From Zopfochytrium polystomum (Eukaryota; Chytridiomycota; Chytridiomycetes; Chytridiales; Chytridiaceae): a DNA stretch of 64,000 bases. The DNA lies in NCBI GenBank assembly GCA_025765615.1, contig JAIVFJ010000029.1:372001-436000 (forward strand). Reading direction: 5' to 3'. The translations under genes were made by a program, and so were the position numbers. The notes under the pieces are model-generated. The model was not told where the DNA came from, did no database searches, and saw nothing but the letters and a program-made list of their open reading frames with translations. How positions within the stretch are numbered: the first letter of the stretch is position 1; every line of letters starts with the position of its first letter. Shown here one piece after another: positions 21,001-30,573 of this stretch.

Positions 21001-21079
21001 TTTTTCGCTGTCTCTGTCTCTGTCTCTGTTTGTGGCCCTGAACGTGTGACTGACTGTCCGGTTCCACCACCAAATTGAA

Positions 21080-21974
21080 AGCGAGGTCCGCCCTACGCCG
21101 GCGAGTTTGGGGGCAGCCTCCCTCCCTCCGCCTCTCTGTCTCTCTCAGTGGCAAGGTGAGGGGGTTTCTTTTTTTTTTCTTTGGCGCCCAATTGAAATGC
21201 AGTGGCGAAATTCAAAAAGAAAGTCAACAGGCTGTCTGTCCATCTGAGTGGAAGTCAACAGGTTGTTTGTCTACCTCCCCGTCTCTGAGTCTTAGAGTGG
21301 CAGTCAACGGGCAGTCAACAGGTTGTCTGTCTCACTCTCTGTCTTTGACTCTGTTTGTTGGCTGTTGATGGAAAGGAATAATATTGTCTGCAATCTCTGA
21401 GTTTCTTTCTGTCTCTTTCAAGCAGGGGGGTTGAGGGGGGGCGGCAGCCCCCCCCACCCGGGGGCTCAGGGGGCGGGAGCCCCCTGACTCAAAAAAAAAC
21501 AACCCAGCCTCTCTCTCTATCTCAGTCACACTCTCTCTCTGTCCACTATGTAAACCCGTTTTCTAATTGCAATAGTGGAGTAGGGGGGACGGTGTGGGTT
21601 TAATATTTTTTCTTTAGTGCCTAATCGAAACGCGTGGCAAACTTCAAAAGGAAGTCAACGGGCTGTCTGTTTATCTTAGTTGAAGTCAACGGGTTGTCTG
21701 TCTACCTCCCTCACTGACTCTGAGTCTGAGACTGGCAGCTGTTGGTGGACAAGTTATTAAATCATCTGCGACCTCTCTCTTTTGAGTGGGGGGGTTGAGG
21801 GGCATCAGCCCCCGCACAGGGGCTCAGGGGGTTCGTAGGGGGACAGTGTGGGTTTAAAGTTTTTTTTTATAGTGCCTAATCGAAACGGAGTGGCAAAATC
21901 AATACCCTCAAGAAAACAAGGCTTTGCAGAGTGGCAAAATTCAAAAGGAAGTCAACCGGCTGTCTGTTTATCTG
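21080..21974 (+). repeat. Dispersed repeat family, copy 2 (left of retrotransposon 1)
   Basis: Same landmarks as the copy before TF1: GTCAACAGGTTGTCTGTCT-like blocks, TTGGCTGTTGATGGAAAGGA, the G/C palindromic block (about 21425-21485), an A-run, and CTAATTGCAATAGTGG at about 21562. A new unit then begins (GTGTGGGTTTAA...TAGTGCCTAATCG) and is interrupted at 21974 by the LTR element. The sequence resumes at 25121 with the duplicated ATCTG. Confidence 0.75.
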
Positions 21975-22282
21975 TGTCAGGAACAGGGCAGGACAGGACA
22001 AGGCAGACAAGGAACTGAGAGGAGTGATGATTGTATTGGAAACAATAATTCACTTGAGGGATGGGACAGGTCCCCCATCCCCCTTTTATACCTTTTGAGA
22101 GTCTTCCTTGTCAAGACTCAAAGAAGGTTCCAGAAAGAGCAATTAGTAATACAATGATACCAATGATACCAATGACAACAAGACAAGTCAGGAAAGCAAA
22201 GAAGGTTCCAGAAGGTTCCACAAGGTTCCATGAAGGAATGTTCTAGAAGGTTCCAGAGGTTTCCAGAGGGTGATTCATAACA
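21975..22282 (-). repeat. 3' LTR of retrotransposon 1
   Basis: 308 bp, starting TGTCAGGAACAG and ending GATTCATAACA on the plus strand. It lacks the extra 45/55-bp GAA/TTC block present in the other three LTRs of the window. Confidence 0.95.
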
Positions 22283-23878
22283 TCATCTCCCCCTTTTAGG
22301 CCTCTTCTGCAACTTGGTGGGGTACCTGGTCTTGAACTTGAGTAGAAGGTCTTGGCAGTGAGTGAGGTTTGACTCAGGTTCCCAGGTGTTTTCAGCATCT
22401 GAGTAACCTTTCCACTTAACAAGGAACTTGAGTGTCCTTCCAAACCACTTGGCATCCAAGATTTGTTCAACCTCAAATTCCTCTTCACCTTCTACCTCAA
22501 CTGGAGGAGGAGGAGGAACAACTCTGCCTGGAATGGAATTGGCCACAAACTTCTCCAAAAGGCTGACATGGAAAACTGGGTGGATCTTCATGGATGCAGG
22601 GAGATCCAGCTTGAAGGTGACTGGATTGATTTGCTCCAAGATCTTGAAAGGTCCCAACTTGAGGTTGTCCAGCTTGGGACTTGGTCTTTTGGTCTGCAAG
22701 TTCTTCCTCATGCCTCGCCAGTAAAAGTCCCTGGAAACAAGCTTATATGTCTTGTGCTCTCCTGGGTGTCCAGCTGTTGCTGCATCATGCCTTGTCTTGA
22801 GTATCTCAAGTTTTTCCTCTTCTTGGCTGATTTGAATCTTGTGAGGCTTGGGGTCCTTGGAAATAGCATAGGCCCACACACTCTCAGGAAGCAGTGAAAG
22901 GTGTGTCTTGGATGGTGGGGTGAAACCATCTCCCCCTTCAGGTGCAAGGTCTGTCCTTCTGTGCTCATCAGCAGTGGGGCTTGAATTGTTGACTGGGAAC
23001 TGTGATTCTTGAATCTTTGACTGAGGGTTCTGTTCTTGGCAAAGACTGTGAGCTGTGGAGCTTGAATCTTGAATTTGGACTGTGAACTGTGGTACTTGAA
23101 TCTTTGACTGTGGGTTCTGTGAACTACAGACTTGGCCATGACTGTGAGCTCTATGAGCTGTCCTGGAATCTTGACTATGAACTGTGAACTGTGAAACTTG
23201 AATCTTGGCTGGGATCTGTGAGCTGTAGGCTGATACTGGAGCTGTCATTTGTCTTTGACCTTGGATACTAGGCTGAGAACCTTGAATCAGGGACTTGAGA
23301 GAATGAGACTTGGAGGCTTCACTTGAGTTTTGGGTGACTGTTCCAATTGGTGGAGGTTGGACTTGACCAGTGACCCAATCAATGGCAGGGTTCTGGGCTT
23401 GCAGCCATGGTAATCCCAGGATGACAGAGAATGTGGGTGAGCCAAGATCCAATACTTCCAGGTTGACCATGGATGGTGGAAAGTCTTGGATGTGGAGGTT
23501 TAGCTTGGTTTCATGGCTGATTTCCTTGAACAGAGCATGATTGGCAAAGTGGACCTTGAGGGGTGTGGATTTCTTGATCGTAGGAATGGCACAAGACTTG
23601 GCAAGGGTGGCATCAATGATGTTGCAGGATGATCCAGAGTCGATAAGGGCCTTGGTTGTGATGGTTGACTTGGGTGAGAGTTGAATCTTGACATCCATGG
23701 TGAGTTGGTGGGGCTTGGAATCTGAGGTGTTTGTGGTGCTGGTGGTGGTGATGAAACAGGGGCAGCTTGGAGGAGGGTCCAGGGAATTGCCCCTCAGTGA
23801 GCCTGGACCTGGGAGTTTGGGTGCTTCTTCCTTGGGCAGTCCTTGACAGCATGCTCCTTGGAGCCACAGTAAAAACAC
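22283..23878 (-). pseudogene. pol: Deleted pol of retrotransposon 1: protease, zinc-binding IN remnant, GPY/F and chromodomain
   Basis: A 531-codon frame in the -1 frame relative to gag. It keeps the aspartic protease motif (LIDSGSSCNIID), then the variable Gln/Ser-rich linker. Sequence then jumps from TADEH to RRTDLAPEGGDGF, losing RT and RNase H. It keeps part of the integrase zinc-binding segment (HDAATAGHPGEHKTY, RDFYW) and jumps from GMRK to NLQTKRPSPKLDN, losing the DDE core. It retains the GPY/F segment (LKLGPFKILEQINPVTFKL) and a chromodomain (FLVKWKGYSDAENTWEPESN). Both deletions preserve the frame. The second one lies at an 8-bp repeat (CTTCCTCA) present twice in the intact element at 26395-26402 and 27169-27176. 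Confidence 0.9.
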
Positions 23879-24717
23879 AGTCCCTGCTGGGCCCTCCTTG
23901 TTTTCTCCTCTTGGCTCAGAGGACCCTTAGGAAGTGTCTCAACTGCATCCACTTGCATGGGTTCAGGAACTGTAAGAGCTTGAGGGACTGGGGTAGGTCT
24001 TGATGTAGTTCCTACTTGTCTTTGCTTCAGCCTCTTGGAGTAGAGTCTGTTGTCAATCTTGATGGCAAGGAGAATGTACTCTTCCAAGGTCTCAGGGATG
24101 TGCAGAGACTGGGAGAGCATGTCTTGGATAGACTCATGGAGACCATCATGGTACAGCTCCATCAGAGCTGCATCATTGTATCCAGAGTCTCTGGCTAGTT
24201 GCTTGAATTGGTTGGTGTAGGCCACACAAGATTGCTTTCCTTGCTTGATATGCTTGAGCTTGGATCTTGCTGTCCAAGATGCGTAGGGGTCACCAAAGGT
24301 AGCTTCCAGCCCCTCCCAGAGCTCTTGCAGGGTGGTGGGTGTGCTTGGGAGAGATCTGTACCATGATTGAGCTTGACCAGACAGGAGGGTGCTTGTGAAA
24401 AGAACCTTGACTTGCTCACTGGGAAATCTTGAAGGTTGGGGAAGGATGACATTCTCCACAGTGGCCATAAAGTTCCTAAGGTCTTTGGCCAGCCCAGTGA
24501 ACTTGTCAGGGCTGGGAACCTTGGGCTCTCTTGCTTGGTTGGCTTGAGGCAGGGGAAGAGCTTGATGTTCTTGTTGGTGAAGTTGTTGTTGAAGCTGGTG
24601 CTGCTGGTGAAGGACTTGTTCTTGAAGTTGTTGTGTCTGTCTTGAAAGGGCTTGTAATTGGTCCATCAAGGCTTGGAAGGCAGTTGCATCAGGGAAGGTG
24701 TTGTTTGGGTCAGACAT
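23794..24717 (-). CDS. gag: Gag of retrotransposon 1
   Basis: 307 residues. A Gln-rich N-terminal coiled region precedes a retrotransposon capsid-like segment (RSLPSTPTTLQELWEGLEAT). One CCHC zinc knuckle (CFYCGSKEHAVKDC) lies near the C terminus. It is nearly identical to the gag of element 2, so it is likely still functional. It overlaps the pol frame by 85 nt. Confidence 0.9.
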   Translation of the reverse strand: MSDPNNTFPDATAFQALMDQLQALSRQTQQLQEQVLHQQHQLQQQLHQQEHQALPLPQANQAREPKVPSPDKFTGLAKDLRNFMATVENVILPQPSRFPSEQVKVLFTSTLLSGQAQSWYRSLPSTPTTLQELWEGLEATFGDPYASWTARSKLKHIKQGKQSCVAYTNQFKQLARDSGYNDAALMELYHDGLHESIQDMLSQSLHIPETLEEYILLAIKIDNRLYSKRLKQRQVGTTSRPTPVPQALTVPEPMQVDAVETLPKGPLSQEEKTRRAQQGLCFYCGSKEHAVKDCPRKKHPNSQVQAH

Positions 24718-24757
24718 GATGGCAGAGAGTAGTGGGAGAGGGTGAAGTGAATTATGA

Positions 24758-25120
24758 TGTCAGGAACAGGGCAGGACAGGACAAGGCAGACAAGGAACTG
24801 AGAGGAGTGATGATTGTATTGGAAACAATAATTCACTTGAGGGATGGGACAGGTCCCCCATCCCCCTTTTATACCTTTTGAGAGTCTTCCTTGTCAAGAC
24901 TCAAAGAAGGTTCCAGAAAGAGCAATTAGTAATACAATGATACCAATGATACCAATGACAACAAGACAAGTCAGGAAAGCAAAGAAGGTTCCAGAAGGTT
25001 CCACAAGGTTCCATGAAGGAATGTTCTAGAAGGTTCCAGAAGGTTCCAGAAGGTTCCACAAGGTTCCATGAAGGAATGTTCTAGAAGGTTCCAGAGGTTT
25101 CCAGAGGGTGATTCATAACA
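24758..25120 (-). repeat. 5' LTR of retrotransposon 1
   Basis: 363 bp. TATA box (minus TATAAAA) at 24867-24873. A three-module heat-shock-like element (GAAnnTTCnnGAA) lies at 24906-24918, with a longer GAA/TTC array at about 24985-25105. The predicted transcript start AAGTGAATTAT lies at 24828-24838, and its complement, the primer-binding site, at 24745-24755. Confidence 0.95.
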
Positions 25121-25125
25121 ATCTG

Positions 25126-25616
25126 AGTGGAAGTCAAGGGGTTGTCTGTCTACCTCCCTCCCTCTCTCTTTGACTGGCAGTCAAAGGGCAGTCAACGGGT
25201 TGTCTGTCTTGCTCTCTGTCTCTGACTCTGTATGTTGGCTGTTGATGGAGCTCAGGGGGTTTGCATGGGGGACAGTGTGGGTTTAAAGTTTTTTTTTATA
25301 GTGCCCAATCGAAACGGAGTGGCAAAATGAACACACTAAAGAAAACAAGGCTTTGCGGAGTGGCAAAATTCAAAAGGAAGTCAACGGGCTGTCTGTTTAT
25401 CTGAGTGAAAGTCAATGGGTTGTCTGTCTACCTCCCTCCCTGTCTCTTTGACTGGCAGTCAAAGGGCAGTCAACGGGTTGTCTGTCTTGCCCTCTGTCTG
25501 ACTCTGTATGTTGGCTGTTGATGGAAAAGGAATAAAATTGTCTGCAATCTCTCACTCTATCTCTGTCTCTATCAAGCTGGGGGGGTTGAAGGGGGAAGGC
25601 ATCCCCCACTGGGGGG
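25126..25616 (+). repeat. Dispersed repeat family, between the two retrotransposons
   Basis: Continuation of the interrupted unit (GTCAACGGGTTGTCTGTCTTG, TTGGCTGTTGATGGA), then another unit starting about 25250 with GTGTGGGTTTAAAGTTTTTTTTA. It runs up to a G-rich stretch and GGGGGGCTCAG, where element 2 is inserted. Confidence 0.75.
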
Positions 25617-25621
25617 CTCAG

Positions 25622-25974
25622 TGTCAGGAACAGGGCAGGACAGGGCAAGGCAGACAAGGAACTGAGAGGAGTGATGATTGTATTGGAAACAATAATTCAC
25701 TTGAGGGATGGGACAGGTCCCCCATCCCCCTTTTATACCTTTTGAGAGTGTTCCTTGTCAAGACTCCAAGAAAGTTCCAGAAAGAGCAATTAGTAATACA
25801 ATGATACCAATGATACCAATGACAACAAGACAAGTCAGGAAAGCAAAGAAGGTTCCAGAAGGTTCCACAAGGTTCCATGAAGGAATGTTCTAGAAGGTTC
25901 CAGAAGGTTCCAGAAGGTTCCATGAAGGAATGTTCTAGAAGGTTCCAGAGGTTTCCAGAGGGTGATTCATAACA
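25622..25974 (-). repeat. 3' LTR of retrotransposon 2
   Basis: 353 bp, TG...CA. Equals the short LTR of element 1 plus one 45-bp GAA/TTC block. By eye identical to the other LTR of this element. Confidence 0.95.
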
Positions 25975-28900
25975 TCATCTCCCCCTTTTAGGCCTCTTCT
26001 GCAACTTGGTGGGGTACCTGGTCTTGAACTCGAGCAGAAGGTCTTGGCAGTGAGTGAGGTTTGACTCAGGCTCCCAGGTGTTGTCAGCATCTGAGTAACC
26101 TTTCCACTTAACAAGGAACTTGAGTGTTCTTCCAAACCACTTGGCATCCAAGATTTGTTCAACCTCAAATTCCTCTTCACCTTCTACCTCAACTGGAGGA
26201 GGAGGAGGAACAACTCTGCCTGGAATGGAATTGGCCACAAACTTCTCTAAAAGGCTGACATGGAAAACTGGGTGGATCTTCATGGATGCAGGGAGATCCA
26301 GCTTGAAGGTGACTGGATTGATTTGCTCCAAGATCTTGAAAGGACCCAACTTGAGGTTGTCTAGCTTGGGACTTGGTCTTTTGGTCTGCAAGTTCTTCCT
26401 CAGAAGCCAAACTTGCTGACCCACAGCAAGGTCATGGTCCATTCTGTGAGTGTTGGCAAATCTTGAGGCATCTTCTTGGGCTTGCTTCAGGGTGGAGTCC
26501 AGGAAGGAGTTGATGATCTTGAGCTTATGTAAGTGTGAAGCCGCAGCAGGAGCTTGGACATTGGATAGGGTCTCTTGTCCCAGAAGATCTCCTCTTGGAT
26601 TGAAGCCATAGGTTGCAAAGAAAGGAGATAGCTGGGTGCTTGAGTGGAGAGAATTGTTGAGAGCAAATTCTGCCAGTGGAAGGAGGGTGGGCCAATCATC
26701 CTGTTGATAGCTGACATAGCACCTCAAATACTGCTCCAGAGTCTGGTTTGTTCTTTCTGTTTGTCCATCAGTCTGAGGGTGATAAGCAGTTGACAGTTGA
26801 GACTTGATTCCAAGGGCTGCTGTGAGTGCTTTCCAAAATTGAGATCTGAACTGTGGTCCTCTGTCACTGACGATTGACTGAGGCAGCCCATGGAGCCTGA
26901 ATATGTGCTGCAAAAACAGGTCTGCTGTTCCTTGTGCATCTATATTCTCAGTGCAGGGGATGAAATGGGCCAACTTTGTCCTTCTGCAGATGACAACAAG
27001 GATAGAGTCAAATCCATGGGATGGGGGCAGTTTCACAATGAAGTCCATGGATATTGATGACCAAGGGCTGATGGCAATTGGGAGGGGCTCCAGAAGTCCA
27101 TAGGGCTTGTGTCTGCTGGATTTGTTTCTTTGACAGGTTTCACAGCTGCTGACATAGTTCTTGATGTACTTCCTCATGCCTGGCCAGTAGAAGTCTCTGG
27201 AAACAAGCTCATATGTCTTGTGCTCTCCTGGGTGTCCAGCTGTTGCTGCATCATGCCTTGTCTTGAGTATCTCAAGTTTTTCCTCTTCTTGGCTGATTTG
27301 AATCTTGTGAGGCTTGGGGTCCTTGGAAATAGCATGGGCCCACACACTGTCAGGAAGCAATGAAAGGTGTGTCTTGGATGGTGGGGTGAAACCATCTCCC
27401 CCTTCAGGTGCAAGGTCTGTTCTTCTTGACAGGGCATCAGCCACAGTGTTAAGGTGGCCAGGAGAATAGCACAGCTTAAAGTCATACTCAGAGAGCAGTT
27501 CAGCCCACCTGGCATGCCTCTGCTTGAGCAACCTCCTTGCCCTGAAGAAGGTGAGGTTCTTGTGATCAGAATAGACAGAGATGCCTTTAGAACCAGCCAA
27601 GTAGTGTCTCCAGAATTTGAATGCTTCCACAATTGCAAGCAACTCCTTGTCATGGACTGTGTAGTTACACTCAGCACTGTTCAGCTTCCTGGAGTAATAT
27701 GCCACTGGATGCAGAGGAGCAGAGGGTTCCTGAGAGCTTGGCTGGGACAGAACAGCGCCAAGGGCATAGTCTGAGGCATCAGTTTCCAAGGTGAAGGGAA
27801 GCAAGGGATCCACATGCTTAAGGAGTGGTGCACTTGTGGTTGCTGTCTTAAGAGCTAGCCAGGCTTGCTCTGCTGCTGGGGTCCATTCAAACTTGGTGGT
27901 CTTCTTGGTGAGATCAGTGAGAGGCTTGGCTATGGCAGAATAGTTGGCAATGAAGGTTCTGTAGAAGTTGCAAAATCCAAGGAAGCTTTGTACATCCTTG
28001 ATGGAATTTGGAGCCTTCCATTCAAGAATAGTTTGGATCTTGTCTGGTGCCATGGAGATCCCTTTGTCAGACACAATGAACCCCAAAAACTCAATGGAGG
28101 TCTTGTGGAATTCACACTTCTCCAGCTTTGCATAGAGGTGATGCTGTCTGAGTCTCTCCAAGACAGTCTTGACATGTCCCATATGGCTTGCAGTGTCAGA
28201 TGAAAATACCAGGATATCATCCAGGTAGACAATGACAAAAAGGTCCAGAATATCCCTGAAGATGTCATTCATCATGCCTTGGAAAATAGCTGGAGCATTG
28301 GTAAGTCCAAAGGGCATAACCAAGTACTCAAAGTGACCGTATTTGCATCTGAAGGCAGTCTTCCATTGATCCTGGGGCTTAATTCTGACCAAATTGTAGG
28401 CACCTCTGAGGTCAATCTTGGAAAATATCCTTGCATGGCTCAGTTTGTCCAGTAATTCAGAGATGAGAGGCAGTGGATAGCGGTTCTTGACTGTCATCTC
28501 ATTGAGATCTCTGTAGTCCACACAGGGTCTCAGTCCCCCATCCTTCTTCTTGACAAAAAAGATGGGAGCTCCAGCTGGTGACTTGGAAGGTTGGATGAAT
28601 CCCTTGTTCAGCATTTCTTCAATGTATTCTTGGAGGGCCTTGGCTTCTGGTGGAGAGAGGTGGTACAGTGGCTTGAAAGGTGGGCTGCAAGTTTCATCCT
28701 TGAGTGGGATTTCACAGTCATAAGGCCTCTGAGCTGGTAGCAGGTCTGCCTTGGTCTTGGAAAACACATCAGCATAAGGGAGATATTCTTTTGGTAGCTT
28801 GGATGCCAGCAAAAGGTCTGATGGGTCCAGGTTGTCGTGCTCCTCAGCAGTGGGGCTTGAATTCTTGACTGGGAACTGTGATTCTTGAATCTTTGACTGA

Positions 28901-29694
28901 GAGTTCTGTTCTTGGCAAAGACTGTGAGCTGTGGAACTTGAATCTTGAATGTGGACTGTGAACTGTGGTACTTGAATCTTTGACTGTGGGTTCTGTGAAC
29001 AAGAGTCATGGCCATGACTGTGAGCTCTATGAGCTCTACTTGAATCTTGACTGTGAACTGTGAACTGTGGAACTGGAGTCTTGGCTCGCTGTGAATCTTG
29101 AATCAAGGGCTTGAGAGCATGAGACTTGGGGGCTTGACTTGAGTTTTGGGTGACTGTTCCAATTGGTGGAGGTTGGACTTGACCAGTGACCCAATCAATG
29201 GCAGGGTTCTGGGCTTGCAGCCATGGTAATCCCAGGATGACAGAGAATGTGGGTGAGCCAAGGTCCAATACTTCCAGATTGACCATGGATGGTGGAAAGT
29301 CTTGGATGTGGAGGTTTAGCTTGGTTTCATGGCTGATTTCCTTGAACAGAGCATGATTGGCAAAGTGGACCTTGAGGGGTGTGGATTTCTTGATCGTAGG
29401 AATGGCACAAGACTTGGCAAGGGTGGCATCAATGATGTTGCAGGATGATCCAGAGTCTATAAGGGCCTTGGTTGTGATGGTTGACTTGGGTGAGAGTTGA
29501 ATCTTGACATCCATGGTGAGTTGGTGGGGCTTGGAATCTGAGGTGTTTGTGGTGCTGGTGGTGGTGATGAAACAGGGGCAGCTTGGAGGAGGGTCCAGGG
29601 AATTGCCCCTCAGTGAGCCTGGACCTGGGAGTTTGGGTGCTTCTTCCTTGGGCAGTCCTTGACAGCATGCTCCTTGGAGCCACAGTAAAAACAC
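25975..29694 (-). CDS. pol: Pol polyprotein of retrotransposon 2 (PR-RT-RH-IN-chromodomain)
   Basis: About 1239 codons in the -1 frame relative to gag, with no ATG at its left end, so it is expected to be made as a Gag-Pol fusion by frameshifting or similar recoding. Domains in order: aspartic protease (LIDSGSS), reverse transcriptase (CVDYRDLNEMTVKNRYPLPL; catalytic VYLDDILVFS), RNase H (TDASDYALGAVLSQ; SDHKNLTFF), integrase HHCC (H and H in HDAATAGHPGEH, C and C in CETCQRNK), the DDE core (SMDFIVKLP; VSDRGPQF; AYHPQTDGQTERTNQTLEQY), GPY/F (LKLGPFKILEQ) and a chromodomain (FLVKWKGYSDADNTWEPE). The stop is immediately before the 3' LTR. Confidence 0.95.
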   Translation of the reverse strand: MFLLWLQGACCQGLPKEEAPKLPGPGSLRGNSLDPPPSCPCFITTTSTTNTSDSKPHQLTMDVKIQLSPKSTITTKALIDSGSSCNIIDATLAKSCAIPTIKKSTPLKVHFANHALFKEISHETKLNLHIQDFPPSMVNLEVLDLGSPTFSVILGLPWLQAQNPAIDWVTGQVQPPPIGTVTQNSSQAPKSHALKPLIQDSQRAKTPVPQFTVHSQDSSRAHRAHSHGHDSCSQNPQSKIQVPQFTVHIQDSSSTAHSLCQEQNSQSKIQESQFPVKNSSPTAEEHDNLDPSDLLLASKLPKEYLPYADVFSKTKADLLPAQRPYDCEIPLKDETCSPPFKPLYHLSPPEAKALQEYIEEMLNKGFIQPSKSPAGAPIFFVKKKDGGLRPCVDYRDLNEMTVKNRYPLPLISELLDKLSHARIFSKIDLRGAYNLVRIKPQDQWKTAFRCKYGHFEYLVMPFGLTNAPAIFQGMMNDIFRDILDLFVIVYLDDILVFSSDTASHMGHVKTVLERLRQHHLYAKLEKCEFHKTSIEFLGFIVSDKGISMAPDKIQTILEWKAPNSIKDVQSFLGFCNFYRTFIANYSAIAKPLTDLTKKTTKFEWTPAAEQAWLALKTATTSAPLLKHVDPLLPFTLETDASDYALGAVLSQPSSQEPSAPLHPVAYYSRKLNSAECNYTVHDKELLAIVEAFKFWRHYLAGSKGISVYSDHKNLTFFRARRLLKQRHARWAELLSEYDFKLCYSPGHLNTVADALSRRTDLAPEGGDGFTPPSKTHLSLLPDSVWAHAISKDPKPHKIQISQEEEKLEILKTRHDAATAGHPGEHKTYELVSRDFYWPGMRKYIKNYVSSCETCQRNKSSRHKPYGLLEPLPIAISPWSSISMDFIVKLPPSHGFDSILVVICRRTKLAHFIPCTENIDAQGTADLFLQHIFRLHGLPQSIVSDRGPQFRSQFWKALTAALGIKSQLSTAYHPQTDGQTERTNQTLEQYLRCYVSYQQDDWPTLLPLAEFALNNSLHSSTQLSPFFATYGFNPRGDLLGQETLSNVQAPAAASHLHKLKIINSFLDSTLKQAQEDASRFANTHRMDHDLAVGQQVWLLRKNLQTKRPSPKLDNLKLGPFKILEQINPVTFKLDLPASMKIHPVFHVSLLEKFVANSIPGRVVPPPPPVEVEGEEEFEVEQILDAKWFGRTLKFLVKWKGYSDADNTWEPESNLTHCQDLLLEFKTRYPTKLQKRPKRGR

Positions 29695-30533
29695 AGTCCC
29701 TGCTGGGCCCTCCTTGTTTTCTCCTCTTGGCTCAGAGGACCCTTAGGAAGTGTCTCAACTGCATCCACTTGCATGGGTTCAGGAACTGTAAGAGCTTGAG
29801 GGACTGGGGTAGGTCTTGATGTAGTGCCTACTTGTCTTTGCTTCAGCCTCTTGGAGTAGAGTCTGTTGTCAATCTTGATGGCAAGGAGAATGTACTCTTC
29901 CAAGGTCTCAGGGATGTGCAGAGACTGGGAGAGCATGTCTTGGATAGACTCATGGAGACCATCATGGTACAGCTCCATCAGAGCTGCATCATTGTATCCA
30001 GAGTCTCTGGCTAGTTGCTTGAATTGGTTGGTGTAGGCCACACAAGATTGCTTTCCTTGCTTGATATGCTTGAGCTTGGATCTTGCTGTCCAAGATGCGT
30101 AGGGGTCACCAAAGGTAGCTTCCAGCCCCTCCCAGAGCTCTTGCAGGGTGGTGGGTGTGCTTGGGAGAGATCTGAACCATGATTGAGCTTGACCAGACAG
30201 GAGGGTGCTTGTGAAAAGAACCTTGACTTGCTCACTGGGAAATCTTGAAGGTTGGAGAAGGATGACATTCTCCACAGTGGCCATGAAGTTCCTAAGGTCT
30301 TTGGCCAGCCCAGTGAACTTGTCAGGGCTGGGAACCTTGGGCTCTCTTGCTTGGTTGGCTTGAGGCAGGGGAAGAGCTTGATGTTCTTGTTGGTGAAGTT
30401 GTTGTTGAAGCTGGTGCTGCTGGTGAAGGACTTGTTCTTGAAGTTGTTGTGTCTGTCTTGAAAGGGCTTGTAATTGGTCCATCAAGGCTTGGAAGGCAGT
30501 TGCATCAGGGAAGGTGTTGTTTGGGTCAGACAT
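29610..30533 (-). CDS. gag: Gag of retrotransposon 2
   Basis: 307 residues with ATG 40 nt after the LTR. A Gln/His-rich coiled N terminus, capsid-like middle and one CCHC knuckle (CFYCGSKEHAVKDC). Differs from the copy in element 1 by only a few residues (for example LLQPS versus LPQPS). It overlaps pol by 85 nt; I found no textbook -1 heptamer in the overlap. Confidence 0.93.
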   Translation of the reverse strand: MSDPNNTFPDATAFQALMDQLQALSRQTQQLQEQVLHQQHQLQQQLHQQEHQALPLPQANQAREPKVPSPDKFTGLAKDLRNFMATVENVILLQPSRFPSEQVKVLFTSTLLSGQAQSWFRSLPSTPTTLQELWEGLEATFGDPYASWTARSKLKHIKQGKQSCVAYTNQFKQLARDSGYNDAALMELYHDGLHESIQDMLSQSLHIPETLEEYILLAIKIDNRLYSKRLKQRQVGTTSRPTPVPQALTVPEPMQVDAVETLPKGPLSQEEKTRRAQQGLCFYCGSKEHAVKDCPRKKHPNSQVQAH

Positions 30534-30560
30534 GATGGCAGAGAGTAGTGGGAGAGGGTG

Positions 30561-30571
30561 AAGTGAATTAT
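30561..30571 (-). other. Primer-binding site, self-priming type
   Basis: ATAATTCACTT (minus strand) begins 2 nt inside the 5' LTR. It is the exact complement of AAGTGAATTAT in the same LTR (30644-30654), which lies 35 nt downstream of the TATA box. The match is 11 nt and stops on both sides. This is the arrangement known for Tf1/sushi-type elements; no tRNA-3'-end-like TGG is present. Confidence 0.75.
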
Positions 30572-30573
30572 GA

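Larger units (their letters stand above)
21975..25120 (-). mobile_element. Ty3/Gypsy chromovirus LTR retrotransposon 1, internally deleted
   Basis: A 3146-bp element in minus orientation, bounded by TG...CA ends and a perfect 5-bp target duplication (ATCTG at 21970-21974 and 25121-25125). LTRs are 21975-22282 (308 bp) and 24758-25120 (363 bp). The 55-bp difference equals one block of a GAA/TTC-rich tandem motif. The interior carries an intact gag and a pol shortened by 708 codons relative to element 2 (2124 bp of internal difference), still in one frame. It lacks reverse transcriptase, RNase H and the integrase core, so it could move only with help from another element. Confidence 0.95.
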
